Shown: positions 20,782-29,917 of the stretch, piece by piece
How the letters are laid out: each line of letters opens with the position of its first letter
Position numbering within the stretch: position 1 is the stretch's first letter
Assembly: GCF_009363615.1 (NCBI RefSeq)
Contig: NZ_CP045384.1
Location: forward strand, 3,327,501 to 3,391,500
Source of the DNA: Ruegeria sp. THAF33
Lineage (GTDB): Bacteria; Pseudomonadota; Alphaproteobacteria; Rhodobacterales; Rhodobacteraceae
Direction: 5' to 3'
DNA: 64,000 nucleotides
Notes under the pieces: model-generated
What the model was told of the DNA's origin: nothing
Database searches by the model: none
What the model saw: the letters and a program-made list of their open reading frames with translations, nothing else
Program-made: the position numbers and the translations under genes

Positions 20782-21411
20782 TCAATCGTTGTCTGACAAG
20801 CCTGAACCAGCGCCAAGCAGCCGGGATTCTTCAGTTGCGGGGGCATAGGTGCGATGCGCCACAGTGTTGAGGAATTGCCACGCCCCCGGATCCGGGTCAG
20901 CGCGGCTGTGCAAGGAACGGGTGGGTCTGATGCGGCCGGTTTCGGTTATCCCGACGCGATTTGCCCTCTCCATTCCGAAATCGCCACAGCTGAGATGAAC
21001 ACCATCAGTGGTCGCTGAAACCCCGTCCAATGTGATTTCCAAAGTCGATTTCCGCTTTTTCGCCATGGTGGCGACAAAGGGCAGCAACAGAAGAGGAGCG
21101 GCAACATTGGAAATCAGAACTTTGCCTTGCGACAGGGCGTCCGGGAAATCTGATAATGCTGATCCGGTCATAAGGGGACACAGATCCCGGGCGCCGGACC
21201 ACACGCCGTCCCGGGCCTCTGGGATGTGATGTTCCAGGTGCGGCGCAAATTTCTGCTTAAGCAACTGGGCCAGGATCGCAGGCCCGTCAAACCCCTGGAC
21301 GCACAGCCATCGGGTTGCTTTCGCAGCTTCTTCCGCCACACCCCAGGCATATCCAGCCCCACGGGTTGCGCGTTTGGCGGTGGCTTCCACTTCGTTCAAC
21401 GAGAAGGTCAT
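20782..21411 (-). CDS. DUF3726 family protein
   Basis: The 209-aa product starts MTFSLNEVEATAKRATRGAGYAW on frame and matches the DUF3726 pattern, with WGVAEEAAKATRWL and a C-terminal region reading HRTYAPATEESRLLGAGSG. No catalytic motif is recognised. The start overlaps the upstream stop as ATGA and only 11 nt separate it from the following LDH2-type gene, so it is part of the operon. Function unknown. Confidence 0.75.
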   Translation of the reverse strand: MTFSLNEVEATAKRATRGAGYAWGVAEEAAKATRWLCVQGFDGPAILAQLLKQKFAPHLEHHIPEARDGVWSGARDLCPLMTGSALSDFPDALSQGKVLISNVAAPLLLLPFVATMAKKRKSTLEITLDGVSATTDGVHLSCGDFGMERANRVGITETGRIRPTRSLHSRADPDPGAWQFLNTVAHRTYAPATEESRLLGAGSGLSDND

Positions 21412-23096
21412 TGCGCAACCTCCGGATAAACCCAAAGATCGGCGTTCGCGGTGTTCAGCTCTTCCGGGTAGGGCGCGCCCGCATACATGCAGATACGCAC
21501 CCACCGATCCGAACGCGGGTCGAAATGCGTCGCCCCAAAGAAGGACAGTTTGGCGCGCAGCATATCAATGGGCATCACCTGCGCGCTGATCGTGTTGTCT
21601 CGAATTTCACCGTAGGGAGCGATACGGCTGATTTGCGCGCGGCGCACGCTGTGGCGGTGTTCCGGATGGCGCAACAGAAACTCTGCTATCGGAGCGTCAT
21701 CTAGCCAGTTCTGCAACGCTTCGAAAGCCAAGGTTGCATCCCGCGCCGGTGCAAGAGGTTGTTCATAATCCGAGATCGGCTCTTCGAACCGCTCGCCCAG
21801 CCGGGGTTCCAGCTTTTCTTCGGATACGTACCAGGCCCGCGCGCAGTTTTCGGCGGCGGCCCAATCAAGGTTCAAAGCCCAATCAAAGCTGTTCCGGATC
21901 AACGCACGCACCGCTGATACCGGCATGGTCCCATCAATCACCTGTGCAGAGGCGTCGGTGTCTGCCATGCAGCTCGCAAGCCCGTCAACAAGCGCGCCGT
22001 AAGGTTCAAGGATCAAAGAGGCCAGCAGCTCCTGACCTTCTTCGGTCAGCGCGGTTTCGGACCAAAGGATCAGACGGTTCCAGGGGTGATTCTGTGTCAG
22101 ATCATCCTTGGCCAGGTATTTTTCGATTTCTTGCAGATCCGAATTCAGCGCCGCCAGCTTTTCCATCTGCACCGGGTGTTCAGATCGCCACCAGGCGATT
22201 GACTGTTTGCAGCGTGCAAAGACATCGCAAAAGACACGTGCCTCATCCGCCGAAGCCACATCAATGGACCGAACGCGCGAGATCGCCTCCTCGCGCACTA
22301 TGATCCAGTTGTTGAACAGTACCGGGTGATTGACGATGAACGGTGCCATACCCAGGCCGGTCGAATTCCCGATACCCAGCCAGCGCGCGATGTCCGGATC
22401 AAGCTCTGCGGTCTGGTCTCGGCCTTTGACCCATGCCATGTGCTGTACCAGATCGCGCACAAAGGCGCGGGTCAGATAGACCGACAGCATCTCGATCTGG
22501 AACGGACCGCTGACTTCGGACCGGCCGGCTGTCTTTTCGCGGTCCGCCGCGCCGAATTTGCCCGAACCATAAACGGCCGTGGTCCGCATCAGATAGCCGA
22601 CCTTGTAGATCTGTTCGAGGTCGGGTTGCCGTCCCGCAGCAAGCTGATCCACCACATGAGCCCAAAGCCGTACGGAACGGTTCGCCCGCGACAGGGACAG
22701 TTCGGCTTCGCTGACGCGTCCGGCTTCTTGCAACGGAACATTCTGCGACAGACGATCGATATCCTCCGCCGTTGGAATGCCGTCAAACAAGGTAAAGGTG
22801 GCATCCCAGGCCTCGGCAATCACCCGGTCCGATCGTTGATCGGGTGGCAGGTCATGGGCAAAGGCGACCAGCGAATAGGCCCGATCGGGGCCTTGCGCGG
22901 TATAGACCGCATGGCCCACACCCTTGTTGTCAATTTCGAACGCGGGGCGCGAAAAGCTCCAGTTTTCTTCGGCCATGCGACGCGTCAGCTGCCGCATAAA
23001 GCTGAGCCGACATTGGTGCAACGATCCCAAACGTGACAGCCGCATGACCGTGGATGGGTCACGTCTGGCGATCTCTGTCTGCGCGTGTGGTTCCAT
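21408..23096 (-). CDS. Conserved-looking 562-aa protein of unknown function
   Basis: I recognise no domain in this large soluble protein: no signal peptide, no membrane helix, no nucleotide-binding loop. It is rich in Trp, Glu and Asp and mainly helical in appearance. It is locked into the operon: 4 nt after the M19 gene stop and overlapping the DUF3726 gene by 4 nt, which argues for a partner or enzyme role in the same pathway. An AAAGG site lies ahead of the ATG at 23096. Confidence 0.7.
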   Translation of the reverse strand: MEPHAQTEIARRDPSTVMRLSRLGSLHQCRLSFMRQLTRRMAEENWSFSRPAFEIDNKGVGHAVYTAQGPDRAYSLVAFAHDLPPDQRSDRVIAEAWDATFTLFDGIPTAEDIDRLSQNVPLQEAGRVSEAELSLSRANRSVRLWAHVVDQLAAGRQPDLEQIYKVGYLMRTTAVYGSGKFGAADREKTAGRSEVSGPFQIEMLSVYLTRAFVRDLVQHMAWVKGRDQTAELDPDIARWLGIGNSTGLGMAPFIVNHPVLFNNWIIVREEAISRVRSIDVASADEARVFCDVFARCKQSIAWWRSEHPVQMEKLAALNSDLQEIEKYLAKDDLTQNHPWNRLILWSETALTEEGQELLASLILEPYGALVDGLASCMADTDASAQVIDGTMPVSAVRALIRNSFDWALNLDWAAAENCARAWYVSEEKLEPRLGERFEEPISDYEQPLAPARDATLAFEALQNWLDDAPIAEFLLRHPEHRHSVRRAQISRIAPYGEIRDNTISAQVMPIDMLRAKLSFFGATHFDPRSDRWVRICMYAGAPYPEELNTANADLWVYPEVAQ

Positions 23097-23100
23097 TTAG

Positions 23101-24075
23101 TTACCTTTGTGGGGCGAAGTTCTCGGCAAAGAACCGATACCAGTTCCCGCCCATGATCCCGGCCACTTCGTCATCGTTCAGGCCGGTCGCGCGTAACCCT
23201 TTTTCGATGTTGCCAAAGTCCCGGTTGTCCTGGAACCAACCCGGCATCGGTGGGAATCCCGGCGCCGAGGCCGAGCCTTCGCCATAGTCGATCTCTTTTG
23301 TCCAACGCCCCACACGCATCCATTCCACGACGCTGTCGGGCTGATCCTGACACAGGTCGGTGCCGATCCCCAGATGTTCGGCCCCGTATTTGTCGGCAGT
23401 GCGGGCGATCATTTCGCAAAAGCTCTCCAGCGTGCAATCGGACTTGTCTTTCAGGTGGTGAGGGTAGACCGAAAAGCCCAGCATCCCACCTTTTTCCGTT
23501 ACCGCGCGGATGACGTCATCCCGCTTGTTGCGCAGGGCCGGGGACCATTCGTGCGGATTGGCGTGTGTAATCGCGATGGGCCGGTCCGAGATTTCAGCCG
23601 CCTCGATCGTGGAGCGGTCCGCCGAATGGCTCATGTCGACCACAAGGCCCACACGGTTCATCTCTTTGATGACCTGCTTGCCCATGCGGGTGATGCCGGT
23701 GTCTTCGGCCTCGTAGCAACCGGTCGCCAGCAGGGATTGGTTGTTGTAGGTCAGTTGCATGAACCGCGCGCCCAGATCGTGCAGGATTTCGACCAGCCCT
23801 ATATCGTCTTCAATGGGCGACGGGTTCTGAAACCCGAAAAACACGGCGGTTCGGTCCGTTTTACGGGCCGTGTCGATATCGCTGACCCAGCGGCCTTTCA
23901 TGATCAGATCCGGGTATTGCTCGAACCAGCGGTTCCATTTCTCGAAATTCAGAACCGTTTCGCGGAAATTCTCATGATATGCGATGGTGACGTGGATCGC
24001 GTCCACGCCCCCTTCGCGCAACTGGCGGAAGATCTTTTCCGACCAGTTGGCATATTGCAGGCCATCGATCCGCAT
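23101..24075 (-). CDS. Peptidase M19 (membrane dipeptidase) family protein with altered metal site
   Basis: The 324-aa product aligns with M19 renal-dipeptidase-like proteins: ARFMQLTYNN, GLVVDMSHS, PIAITHANPH and a C-terminal IMGGNWYRFF. The two His ligands (in DMSHS and ITHAN) remain. The N-terminal HxD pair, normally DGHND, reads DGLQYAN, and the bridging Glu region, normally VEGG, reads FQNP, so the binuclear zinc site should be changed or lost. It may act on a non-peptide substrate. No signal peptide is present, so it is cytosolic. Its start overlaps the aldehyde dehydrogenase stop by one base (TGATG). Confidence 0.8.
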   Translation of the reverse strand: MRIDGLQYANWSEKIFRQLREGGVDAIHVTIAYHENFRETVLNFEKWNRWFEQYPDLIMKGRWVSDIDTARKTDRTAVFFGFQNPSPIEDDIGLVEILHDLGARFMQLTYNNQSLLATGCYEAEDTGITRMGKQVIKEMNRVGLVVDMSHSADRSTIEAAEISDRPIAITHANPHEWSPALRNKRDDVIRAVTEKGGMLGFSVYPHHLKDKSDCTLESFCEMIARTADKYGAEHLGIGTDLCQDQPDSVVEWMRVGRWTKEIDYGEGSASAPGFPPMPGWFQDNRDFGNIEKGLRATGLNDDEVAGIMGGNWYRFFAENFAPQR

Positions 24076-25517
24076 CAGACGGGGCCTGCGCTGATATAGG
24101 CGGTTTTGACGGTCGTATAGAATTCAGCCGCCGCCTTTCCCTGTTCGCGGGGTCCGTACGAGCTGTCGCCCCGGCCACCGAAAGGCACGTGGTAATCGGT
24201 GCCAGCGGTGGGCAGGTTGACCGTCACAACACCGGTGCGCGCGTTGCGGCGGAAATGCGTGGCGCGGGCCAGCGATTTGGTCACGATGCCCGAGGTCAGG
24301 CCGAAATTGGTGTCGTTCACAACGCTCAGCGCCTCGTCATAGCTGCCGACCTTGATGACGCTGGTCAGCGGTGCGAACATTTCTTCGCGGTTGATGCGCA
24401 TGTCGTTGGCGGTGTTCAGGAACACGCCCGGCGACATGTAGAAACCGTCATGGGGCATCTCCAGCCGCTGACCGCCACAGGCCAGCTCGGCGCCTTCGGT
24501 TTTGCCCAGTTCGACATAGGCAAGGTTTTCATTCAACTGCTGCTGGCTGACGACCGGACCCATCTGAACCCCGTCCTCCAGCGCGTGACCCACTTTCATT
24601 GCCTGCGCACCGGCAACCAATTTTTCGACAAAGGCATCATGGATGCCCGCGTGAACCACCAGACGCGACGAGGCGGTGCATTTCTGACCGGTGCCGCCAA
24701 AGGCCCCGCCCAGTGCCAGCGTCACCGCAAGATCCAGATCGGCGTCGTCCATGACAGTCAGCGCGTTTTTGGACCCCATTTCCATCTGCACCTTGGTCAG
24801 GTTCTGGATCGCCGCGGCGGCAATGCCTTTGCCCACGGGCACCGATCCGGTGAAGGAAATCGCATTAACCTTGGGGCTTTCCACAAGGCGCTGACCGATG
24901 GAACGGCCCGAGCCCATCACCAGGCTGAAAAGACCCTTGGGGATGTCTTGCCGCGCGATGATTTCGGTCAGGGCCACGGCCGAGGCAGGGGTGATGTTGG
25001 CGGGTTTCCAAACAACCGCGTTGCCATAGCAAAGCGCCGGGGCGATCTTCCACGAAGCCGTTGCGGTGGGGAAGTTCCACGGGCTGATGATGGCAACCAC
25101 GCCAACAGCCTCGCGGCGCACGTCAACCTCGATGTCCGGGCGCACGGAATCGGCGTTTTCTCCGATCTGTCGCAGACATTCGGCCGCATAGTAGGTGAAG
25201 AACTGACCTGCGCGGTAAACCTCGCCCTTGCCCTCGGCCAGCGGTTTTCCTTCTTCACGGCTGAGCAGAGTGCCGAGCTCCTCGGCGCGGGCCATCAGTT
25301 CGTTGCCGATGGCGTTCAGCACGGCCTGCTTGCGCTCCAACCCATAAGCCGCCCATTCCACCTGGGCCGCGCGCGCCTGATCCAGCGTTGTCTCAAGCTG
25401 ATCAGCACTGGCCTGCGCGAATATGCCGACCAGATCGCTCAGATCCGATGGGTTGCGGTTTTCGATTTCGCTTTCGCCGGCCAGCCATTCGCCGGCAATC
25501 AGATTCAGTTTGGTCAC
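24075..25517 (-). CDS. NAD(P)-dependent aldehyde dehydrogenase
   Basis: The 480-aa product is a canonical aldehyde dehydrogenase: SPWNFPTATASWKIAPAL for cofactor binding, FTGSVPVGKGI, the general-base Glu in QMEMGSKNA, catalytic Cys in GGTGQKCTASSR and NREEMFAPLTSV. The GQKCTASSR form is shared with alpha-ketoglutarate-semialdehyde dehydrogenases, so a C5 semialdehyde substrate is plausible. GTG at 25517 is chosen because GGGG lies 7 nt ahead; TTG at 25529 is the alternative. It is the first gene of the five-gene operon and is read away from the LysR regulator. Confidence 0.88.
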   Translation of the reverse strand: MTKLNLIAGEWLAGESEIENRNPSDLSDLVGIFAQASADQLETTLDQARAAQVEWAAYGLERKQAVLNAIGNELMARAEELGTLLSREEGKPLAEGKGEVYRAGQFFTYYAAECLRQIGENADSVRPDIEVDVRREAVGVVAIISPWNFPTATASWKIAPALCYGNAVVWKPANITPASAVALTEIIARQDIPKGLFSLVMGSGRSIGQRLVESPKVNAISFTGSVPVGKGIAAAAIQNLTKVQMEMGSKNALTVMDDADLDLAVTLALGGAFGGTGQKCTASSRLVVHAGIHDAFVEKLVAGAQAMKVGHALEDGVQMGPVVSQQQLNENLAYVELGKTEGAELACGGQRLEMPHDGFYMSPGVFLNTANDMRINREEMFAPLTSVIKVGSYDEALSVVNDTNFGLTSGIVTKSLARATHFRRNARTGVVTVNLPTAGTDYHVPFGGRGDSSYGPREQGKAAAEFYTTVKTAYISAGPV

Positions 25518-25530
25518 GTCAGGCCCCAAA

Positions 25531-25552
25531 TTCGCAAATTTCAGTTTGCGAA
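25531..25552. promoter_or_regulatory. Palindromic LysR-type operator
   Basis: Perfect 8-bp arms TTCGCAAA and TTTGCGAA are separated by TTTCAG. The site includes the T-N11-A spacing of LysR-type boxes. It lies between the divergent lysR gene and the aldehyde dehydrogenase operon, only 14 nt upstream of the latter's proposed start, so binding there could block or position transcription. Confidence 0.7.
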
Positions 25553-25620
25553 AGAATGGAACTTGCCGGCGACATCAGTCAAACTCAAATAACTTTAGAA
25601 AACTTCAGAAAGATTGAAGC

Positions 25621-26505
25621 ATGGCCGTGAAAGTGGAAATGCTGCGGTGCTTTTGCACTGTGGCCCAAACCGGAAACCTTGCCGAGGCAGCCAGCCGTTT
25701 GGGCCGCACGCAATCCGCGGTCTCAATGATGTTGAAACAATTCGAGGAGCATCTTGGAAAGAAACTGTTTGAAGGCGAACGGAAAAACCACCTTTCACCG
25801 CTGGGTCAGCAAGTTCTCGACCTCGCAATCAAACAGGTGCGGGATTTTGATCAGGCCGTTCAGAACATTGAACTGGCGGCACAGGCCGAGCATGGGCTGA
25901 TCCGTATCGTATCGGTGCCGTCCGTGGGGGCGTTGGTCTTTCCTGCCCTGCTGGATCATATGACGTCTCGCTTTCCCGGCCTGAAGATCGAGCTGCGCGA
26001 CGGAGATTCGCAGCAGGTTCTGGATGCGGTTGCCGGCGACACGTCTGATATCGGGATAGCGTCAGGCCACTTTCCGCTGAATGGGGTCAGTGCAGAGCCG
26101 CTGTTTCAGGACCGCTTTGGTTTGGTTGCAGCATCCGATCATCCGCTGATGACACGGGCCGAACCGCCAGCCATTTGCGATCTGGTGGCTCAGCCTTTCG
26201 TGCGAAACGCCTTGTGTGACTTTATCGAGTCCGCGCCTTTCCGAGAGATTTTGAACAGGGCCGAGGTCACCATTCACAACACGCATTCCCTGATCACGAC
26301 TGTCAGGGCAGGCCAGTGGATCACGGTCCTGCCGCAGACCGTCGCGCAATTCATTCCGGACGCAGTCGCCTTTCGTCCGATTTCGGATTTGCCGGACAGG
26401 CGCGAGGTGTATCTATACGTTCGGGAAAGGTCGCGATTCCGAGAAATCTCGGAGGCCTGCCGTTCATTTGTCCTGTCGAGTGGATTTGGAAATTCAAGCC
26501 TGTGA
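25621..26505 (+). CDS. LysR-family transcriptional regulator
   Basis: The 294-aa product has an N-terminal winged helix (residues 3-62; FCTVAQTGNLAEAASRLGRT then QSAVSMMLKQFEEHLG) and a periplasmic-binding-protein-like effector domain (about 90-290; IRIVSVPSVGALVFPALLDH). It is divergent from the aldehyde dehydrogenase operon and the palindrome between them is its likely target. The inducer should be a pathway intermediate; identity unknown. Confidence 0.92.
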   Translation: MAVKVEMLRCFCTVAQTGNLAEAASRLGRTQSAVSMMLKQFEEHLGKKLFEGERKNHLSPLGQQVLDLAIKQVRDFDQAVQNIELAAQAEHGLIRIVSVPSVGALVFPALLDHMTSRFPGLKIELRDGDSQQVLDAVAGDTSDIGIASGHFPLNGVSAEPLFQDRFGLVAASDHPLMTRAEPPAICDLVAQPFVRNALCDFIESAPFREILNRAEVTIHNTHSLITTVRAGQWITVLPQTVAQFIPDAVAFRPISDLPDRREVYLYVRERSRFREISEACRSFVLSSGFGNSSL

Positions 26506-26621
26506 ATGCATCAAAAGGGGATTAACTCTGCTCAAAATCATAAATTAATTTGGTTTTTGCAGACTCACGCCCGCTGCCATGCTAGGTTCTCGTTTGAAGT
26601 GGGGGACTTCAGAGGGGCGAT

Positions 26622-29600
26622 ATGTCTCAAGACCTGAGGGGCTGGTTGAGCGCAAATGGATTAAACGAGTACGCGCAGGCCTTCATTGATAACAAGATCG
26701 ACTTTTCCATTCTGCCTGATTTGACGGCCGAGGATCTGATCGAAATCGGTGTGACCGCTGTCGGCGATCGTCGGCGGCTTTTGCGTGCCATCGAGCAACT
26801 TGATTCCTCGCAGATCGCCGCAGAGCCCGAACCCGCAGCGCCGCACGAACCTGCGCGGCGGCAGGTCACGGTGATGTTTGCGGACCTGACCGGGTTCACG
26901 AAAATGTCCAGCAAGCTGGATGCCGAGGATCTGCACGCGTTGCTCAATCAGTTCTTCAGCAAAGTGGACAATGTGGTCGAAAAATACGGCGGACGCATCG
27001 ACAAGCATATCGGTGATGCGGTCATGGCCGTTTTCGGAGCGCCGATCTCACATACCAATGACACGGAAAGGGCAGCACGGGCCGCAGCTGAAATTCATGC
27101 GGTTCTTCCAACGTTATCACCGCCACTGTCCTGTCATATCGGTATCTCTTCGGGGCAGGTCATCGCCAGTACGACAGGCAGCCAGTCGCACACGGAATAT
27201 ACAGTGACAGGGGACGGGGTGAATCTGGCGTCTCGGCTGACAGATATCTCAGGGGGCGGCGAGACTCTGGTCTCACATGACATTCAACGCGCGCTGGGCC
27301 CGTTGTTCGTGGGCGAATCTATCGGAGTCAAGGCGATCAAGGGGTTGAACGAGCCGGTTGAGGTCTGGCGTCTGGACCGGTTAGCCAGGAACATTCGGAC
27401 CAGACGGCACAAATTCATCGGGCGCGAGCGCGAGATGTCGATTTTCTCGGCCACATTCGACCGATGCCAACGCCATGGAAAAGGTGAAGTGCATATCGTT
27501 CTGGGCGAACCCGGAATTGGAAAAACCCACCTGTCCGAGCAAGTGGCGGAACTGGCGACAAGCCTGTCCTACACGATCCACAACGGCGTTGTGATGGACT
27601 TCGGCGCGCGCGAAGGTCATTCAGCCATTCAGACCGTTGCACGCAGCATTCTGGGGCTTGAAGCGTCAGACGGGGCGGAAACCGGGGCGGCCGTTGCAAA
27701 AGAGGCTATTACCAAGGGCTGGGTCAGCCCTTCCAACGCTGCGCATCTCAATGCTTTGCTTGAACTCGAGCAGGATCCGGGCCTGGCCGAGGTCTATGCG
27801 GTAATGGACAATAAGACCCGTCTGCGGGGGCGGCGGCAGGTGCTGGAGGAGCTGCTATCCGCCAGCAGTCGGGAATCGCCCCTGCTTATTCAGATTGAAG
27901 ACATCCACTGGGCGACGCCCGACATCCTGGGGGCGTGTTCTCATATCGCCGCGGTGACGCGGAACACGCCCTGTGTGTTGATGATGACCAGCCGGGCCGA
28001 GGGCGATCCGATCGACAGAGAGTGGCAGATGGCCACGGATGGCGCGCTGGTATCAAAACTGGAACTGGCACCGATGGGAGAAGAGCACGTCAGGCAACTG
28101 GTCGAAGAGTTCCGGGCCATCGATCGCGACTTGCTGGAAACCTGCGTCCAGCGCGCCGGTGGAAATCCGTTGTTTCTGGAACAGCTGTTGCGAAACACCG
28201 ATGTGCTCAAACAGGAAACTGTGCCGGGCAGTATTCAGGGTATCGTTCAGTCGCGATTGGATGCGCTGGATCGCGCCAGCCGAACCGCCATTCAGGCCGC
28301 ATCGGTTCTGGGTCAACGGTTCTCGCCCGAAGTTCTGAATTTCATTCTGGGTGAAGGGCATCTGGACACCAGCAACCTGATTCGCTCGGCGTTGATCCGA
28401 GAGGCAGGGCCCGATTTCATGTTTACCCACGCGCTGATCCGGGACGGGTCCTATGCAACACTGGTCAAATCCGAACGCGCCCGCCTGCACCGGCAGGCGG
28501 CTCAGTGGTTCGAAGACAAGGATGCAACCTTGCGCGCCCAGCATCTGGACCGGGCCGGGGCCAATAACGCGGCACAAGCCTATCTGGAAGCAGCCGACAA
28601 ATTGATTCAGGCCTTCCGCTTCGACGATGCCAGCCCGCTGATCGAGCGTGCTTTGGAATTGCCGTCCCCGGCGGGTGTCCGATTTGACCTGCTGTGCGCG
28701 CGGGGCGAAACGCATCGGTTGCAGGGGTTGTCAAACGAAGCTTTGGACGAGTTCAAGGACGCGGCCAGTTTGGCGGAAACCGATGAACAAATCGCCCGGG
28801 CCCATATCGGGCTGGCGCAGGCGGCGCGGCAAGCAAGCCTGTATCAGGACGCGCTGGAAGCGCTCGACATTGCCGAGGCAGCAGCACAGCGCTGCGGGTC
28901 CGAGGAAGATGAGGCCCAGATAAGCTATGTGCGCGGCAACGTCTACTTCCCGCTGGGACGGAACAAAGAAGCCCTGAAGGCCAACGAGCGGGCGCTCTTG
29001 CTTGCCCGCAAGCTGGAATCCCCGCGCCTTGAGGTTGGGGCGCTGAGTGGGTTTGGCGACGCCAATTTCATGAAAGCCTCGATGAAGACGGCGGCGGGGT
29101 TCTATACCCAAGCCGCTGAACGGGCGCGTGAAAAAGGGCTGGTTCGGGACCTTGCGGCAAATCTGCACAATCTCAGCGTGGCGCGCAGCTATACTGGGGA
29201 TGTCGGTCAGGGCCGAGCAGATGCCAATGAGGCGATTGAAATCTCGCAGACGTATTTCGCCTTCGTTCCGGAATGTGTCGCGCAAACATGCCTTGGTGTG
29301 GCCGAGACCTTTCTGGGCAGCCTCGACCGTGCGCTGGAAGCCTTTGGCGTTTCCGCCGAAATCGCAGAGCGTGTGGGAGCAAAACGCCTTGAAGCGCAGG
29401 CGTTGGAACATCTGGCCAGAACGCAGGTTTATGCTGGTCAGGTCGGGCGCGCACGTGAAACCGGTCTGCGAGCGGTCGAAATTGCGCTTGAACATGGCCG
29501 CAACTTTGTTGGACCCAAGGCCCTTTCAGCCCTGGCGATGGCCGAAACGGACCCGGATGAGCAAACGCGCCTTTTGAAACTGGGTTCCGAGATCATCGCC

Positions 29601-29897
29601 GAGGGATGTGTCGGCCACAGCCATCTGCACTTTTTCCCCGATGCCAGCGCCGTCATGCTGGCGCGTGGAGATTGGGATGCCGCACTTGAATATGCGGATG
29701 ACCTTGCCGCGTTCACCAGGAACGAGCCGTTGCCGATGGTTGACCTGTCCATTCGTCAAACACGGCTGTTGGCCGAGAGCGGAAGGCAGAATATTCCACT
29801 GTCAGAGCATAGCGGTTTTGCCGGTATGACCGAGCATTTTGCCGCGATGGGCATTACCCAATCCTTGCTGGGCCGCGCGGATTTTCTGACCGGTTAG
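26622..29897 (+). CDS. SAM-domain class III cyclase with ATPase and TPR modules
   Basis: The 1091-aa product begins with a SAM domain (about 4-65; LRGWLSANGLNEYAQAFIDN), then a class III cyclase domain (about 85-260) with FADLTGF, the second metal Asp in KHIGDAVMAVFG and GDGVNLASRL. A STAND-type ATPase follows (Walker A GEPGIGKTHL near 295, Walker B-like LLIQIEDIHWA near 425), and the C-terminal half (about 600-1080) is TPR-like helical repeat. This is the architecture of soluble-adenylyl-cyclase-like proteins. It lies 20 bp ahead of a ligand-gated channel homologue on the same strand, so the two are probably co-transcribed. No membrane segment is seen. ATP is the expected cyclase substrate, though this was not tested residue by residue. 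Confidence 0.9.
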   Translation: MSQDLRGWLSANGLNEYAQAFIDNKIDFSILPDLTAEDLIEIGVTAVGDRRRLLRAIEQLDSSQIAAEPEPAAPHEPARRQVTVMFADLTGFTKMSSKLDAEDLHALLNQFFSKVDNVVEKYGGRIDKHIGDAVMAVFGAPISHTNDTERAARAAAEIHAVLPTLSPPLSCHIGISSGQVIASTTGSQSHTEYTVTGDGVNLASRLTDISGGGETLVSHDIQRALGPLFVGESIGVKAIKGLNEPVEVWRLDRLARNIRTRRHKFIGREREMSIFSATFDRCQRHGKGEVHIVLGEPGIGKTHLSEQVAELATSLSYTIHNGVVMDFGAREGHSAIQTVARSILGLEASDGAETGAAVAKEAITKGWVSPSNAAHLNALLELEQDPGLAEVYAVMDNKTRLRGRRQVLEELLSASSRESPLLIQIEDIHWATPDILGACSHIAAVTRNTPCVLMMTSRAEGDPIDREWQMATDGALVSKLELAPMGEEHVRQLVEEFRAIDRDLLETCVQRAGGNPLFLEQLLRNTDVLKQETVPGSIQGIVQSRLDALDRASRTAIQAASVLGQRFSPEVLNFILGEGHLDTSNLIRSALIREAGPDFMFTHALIRDGSYATLVKSERARLHRQAAQWFEDKDATLRAQHLDRAGANNAAQAYLEAADKLIQAFRFDDASPLIERALELPSPAGVRFDLLCARGETHRLQGLSNEALDEFKDAASLAETDEQIARAHIGLAQAARQASLYQDALEALDIAEAAAQRCGSEEDEAQISYVRGNVYFPLGRNKEALKANERALLLARKLESPRLEVGALSGFGDANFMKASMKTAAGFYTQAAERAREKGLVRDLAANLHNLSVARSYTGDVGQGRADANEAIEISQTYFAFVPECVAQTCLGVAETFLGSLDRALEAFGVSAEIAERVGAKRLEAQALEHLARTQVYAGQVGRARETGLRAVEIALEHGRNFVGPKALSALAMAETDPDEQTRLLKLGSEIIAEGCVGHSHLHFFPDASAVMLARGDWDAALEYADDLAAFTRNEPLPMVDLSIRQTRLLAESGRQNIPLSEHSGFAGMTEHFAAMGITQSLLGRADFLTG

Positions 29898-29917
29898 GCG
29901 GCAAGGCAGGAGGCTGA

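Noticed and set aside
24189..25592. 467-aa plus-strand frame
   Set aside because: It mirrors the aldehyde dehydrogenase gene, which has all catalytic motifs.
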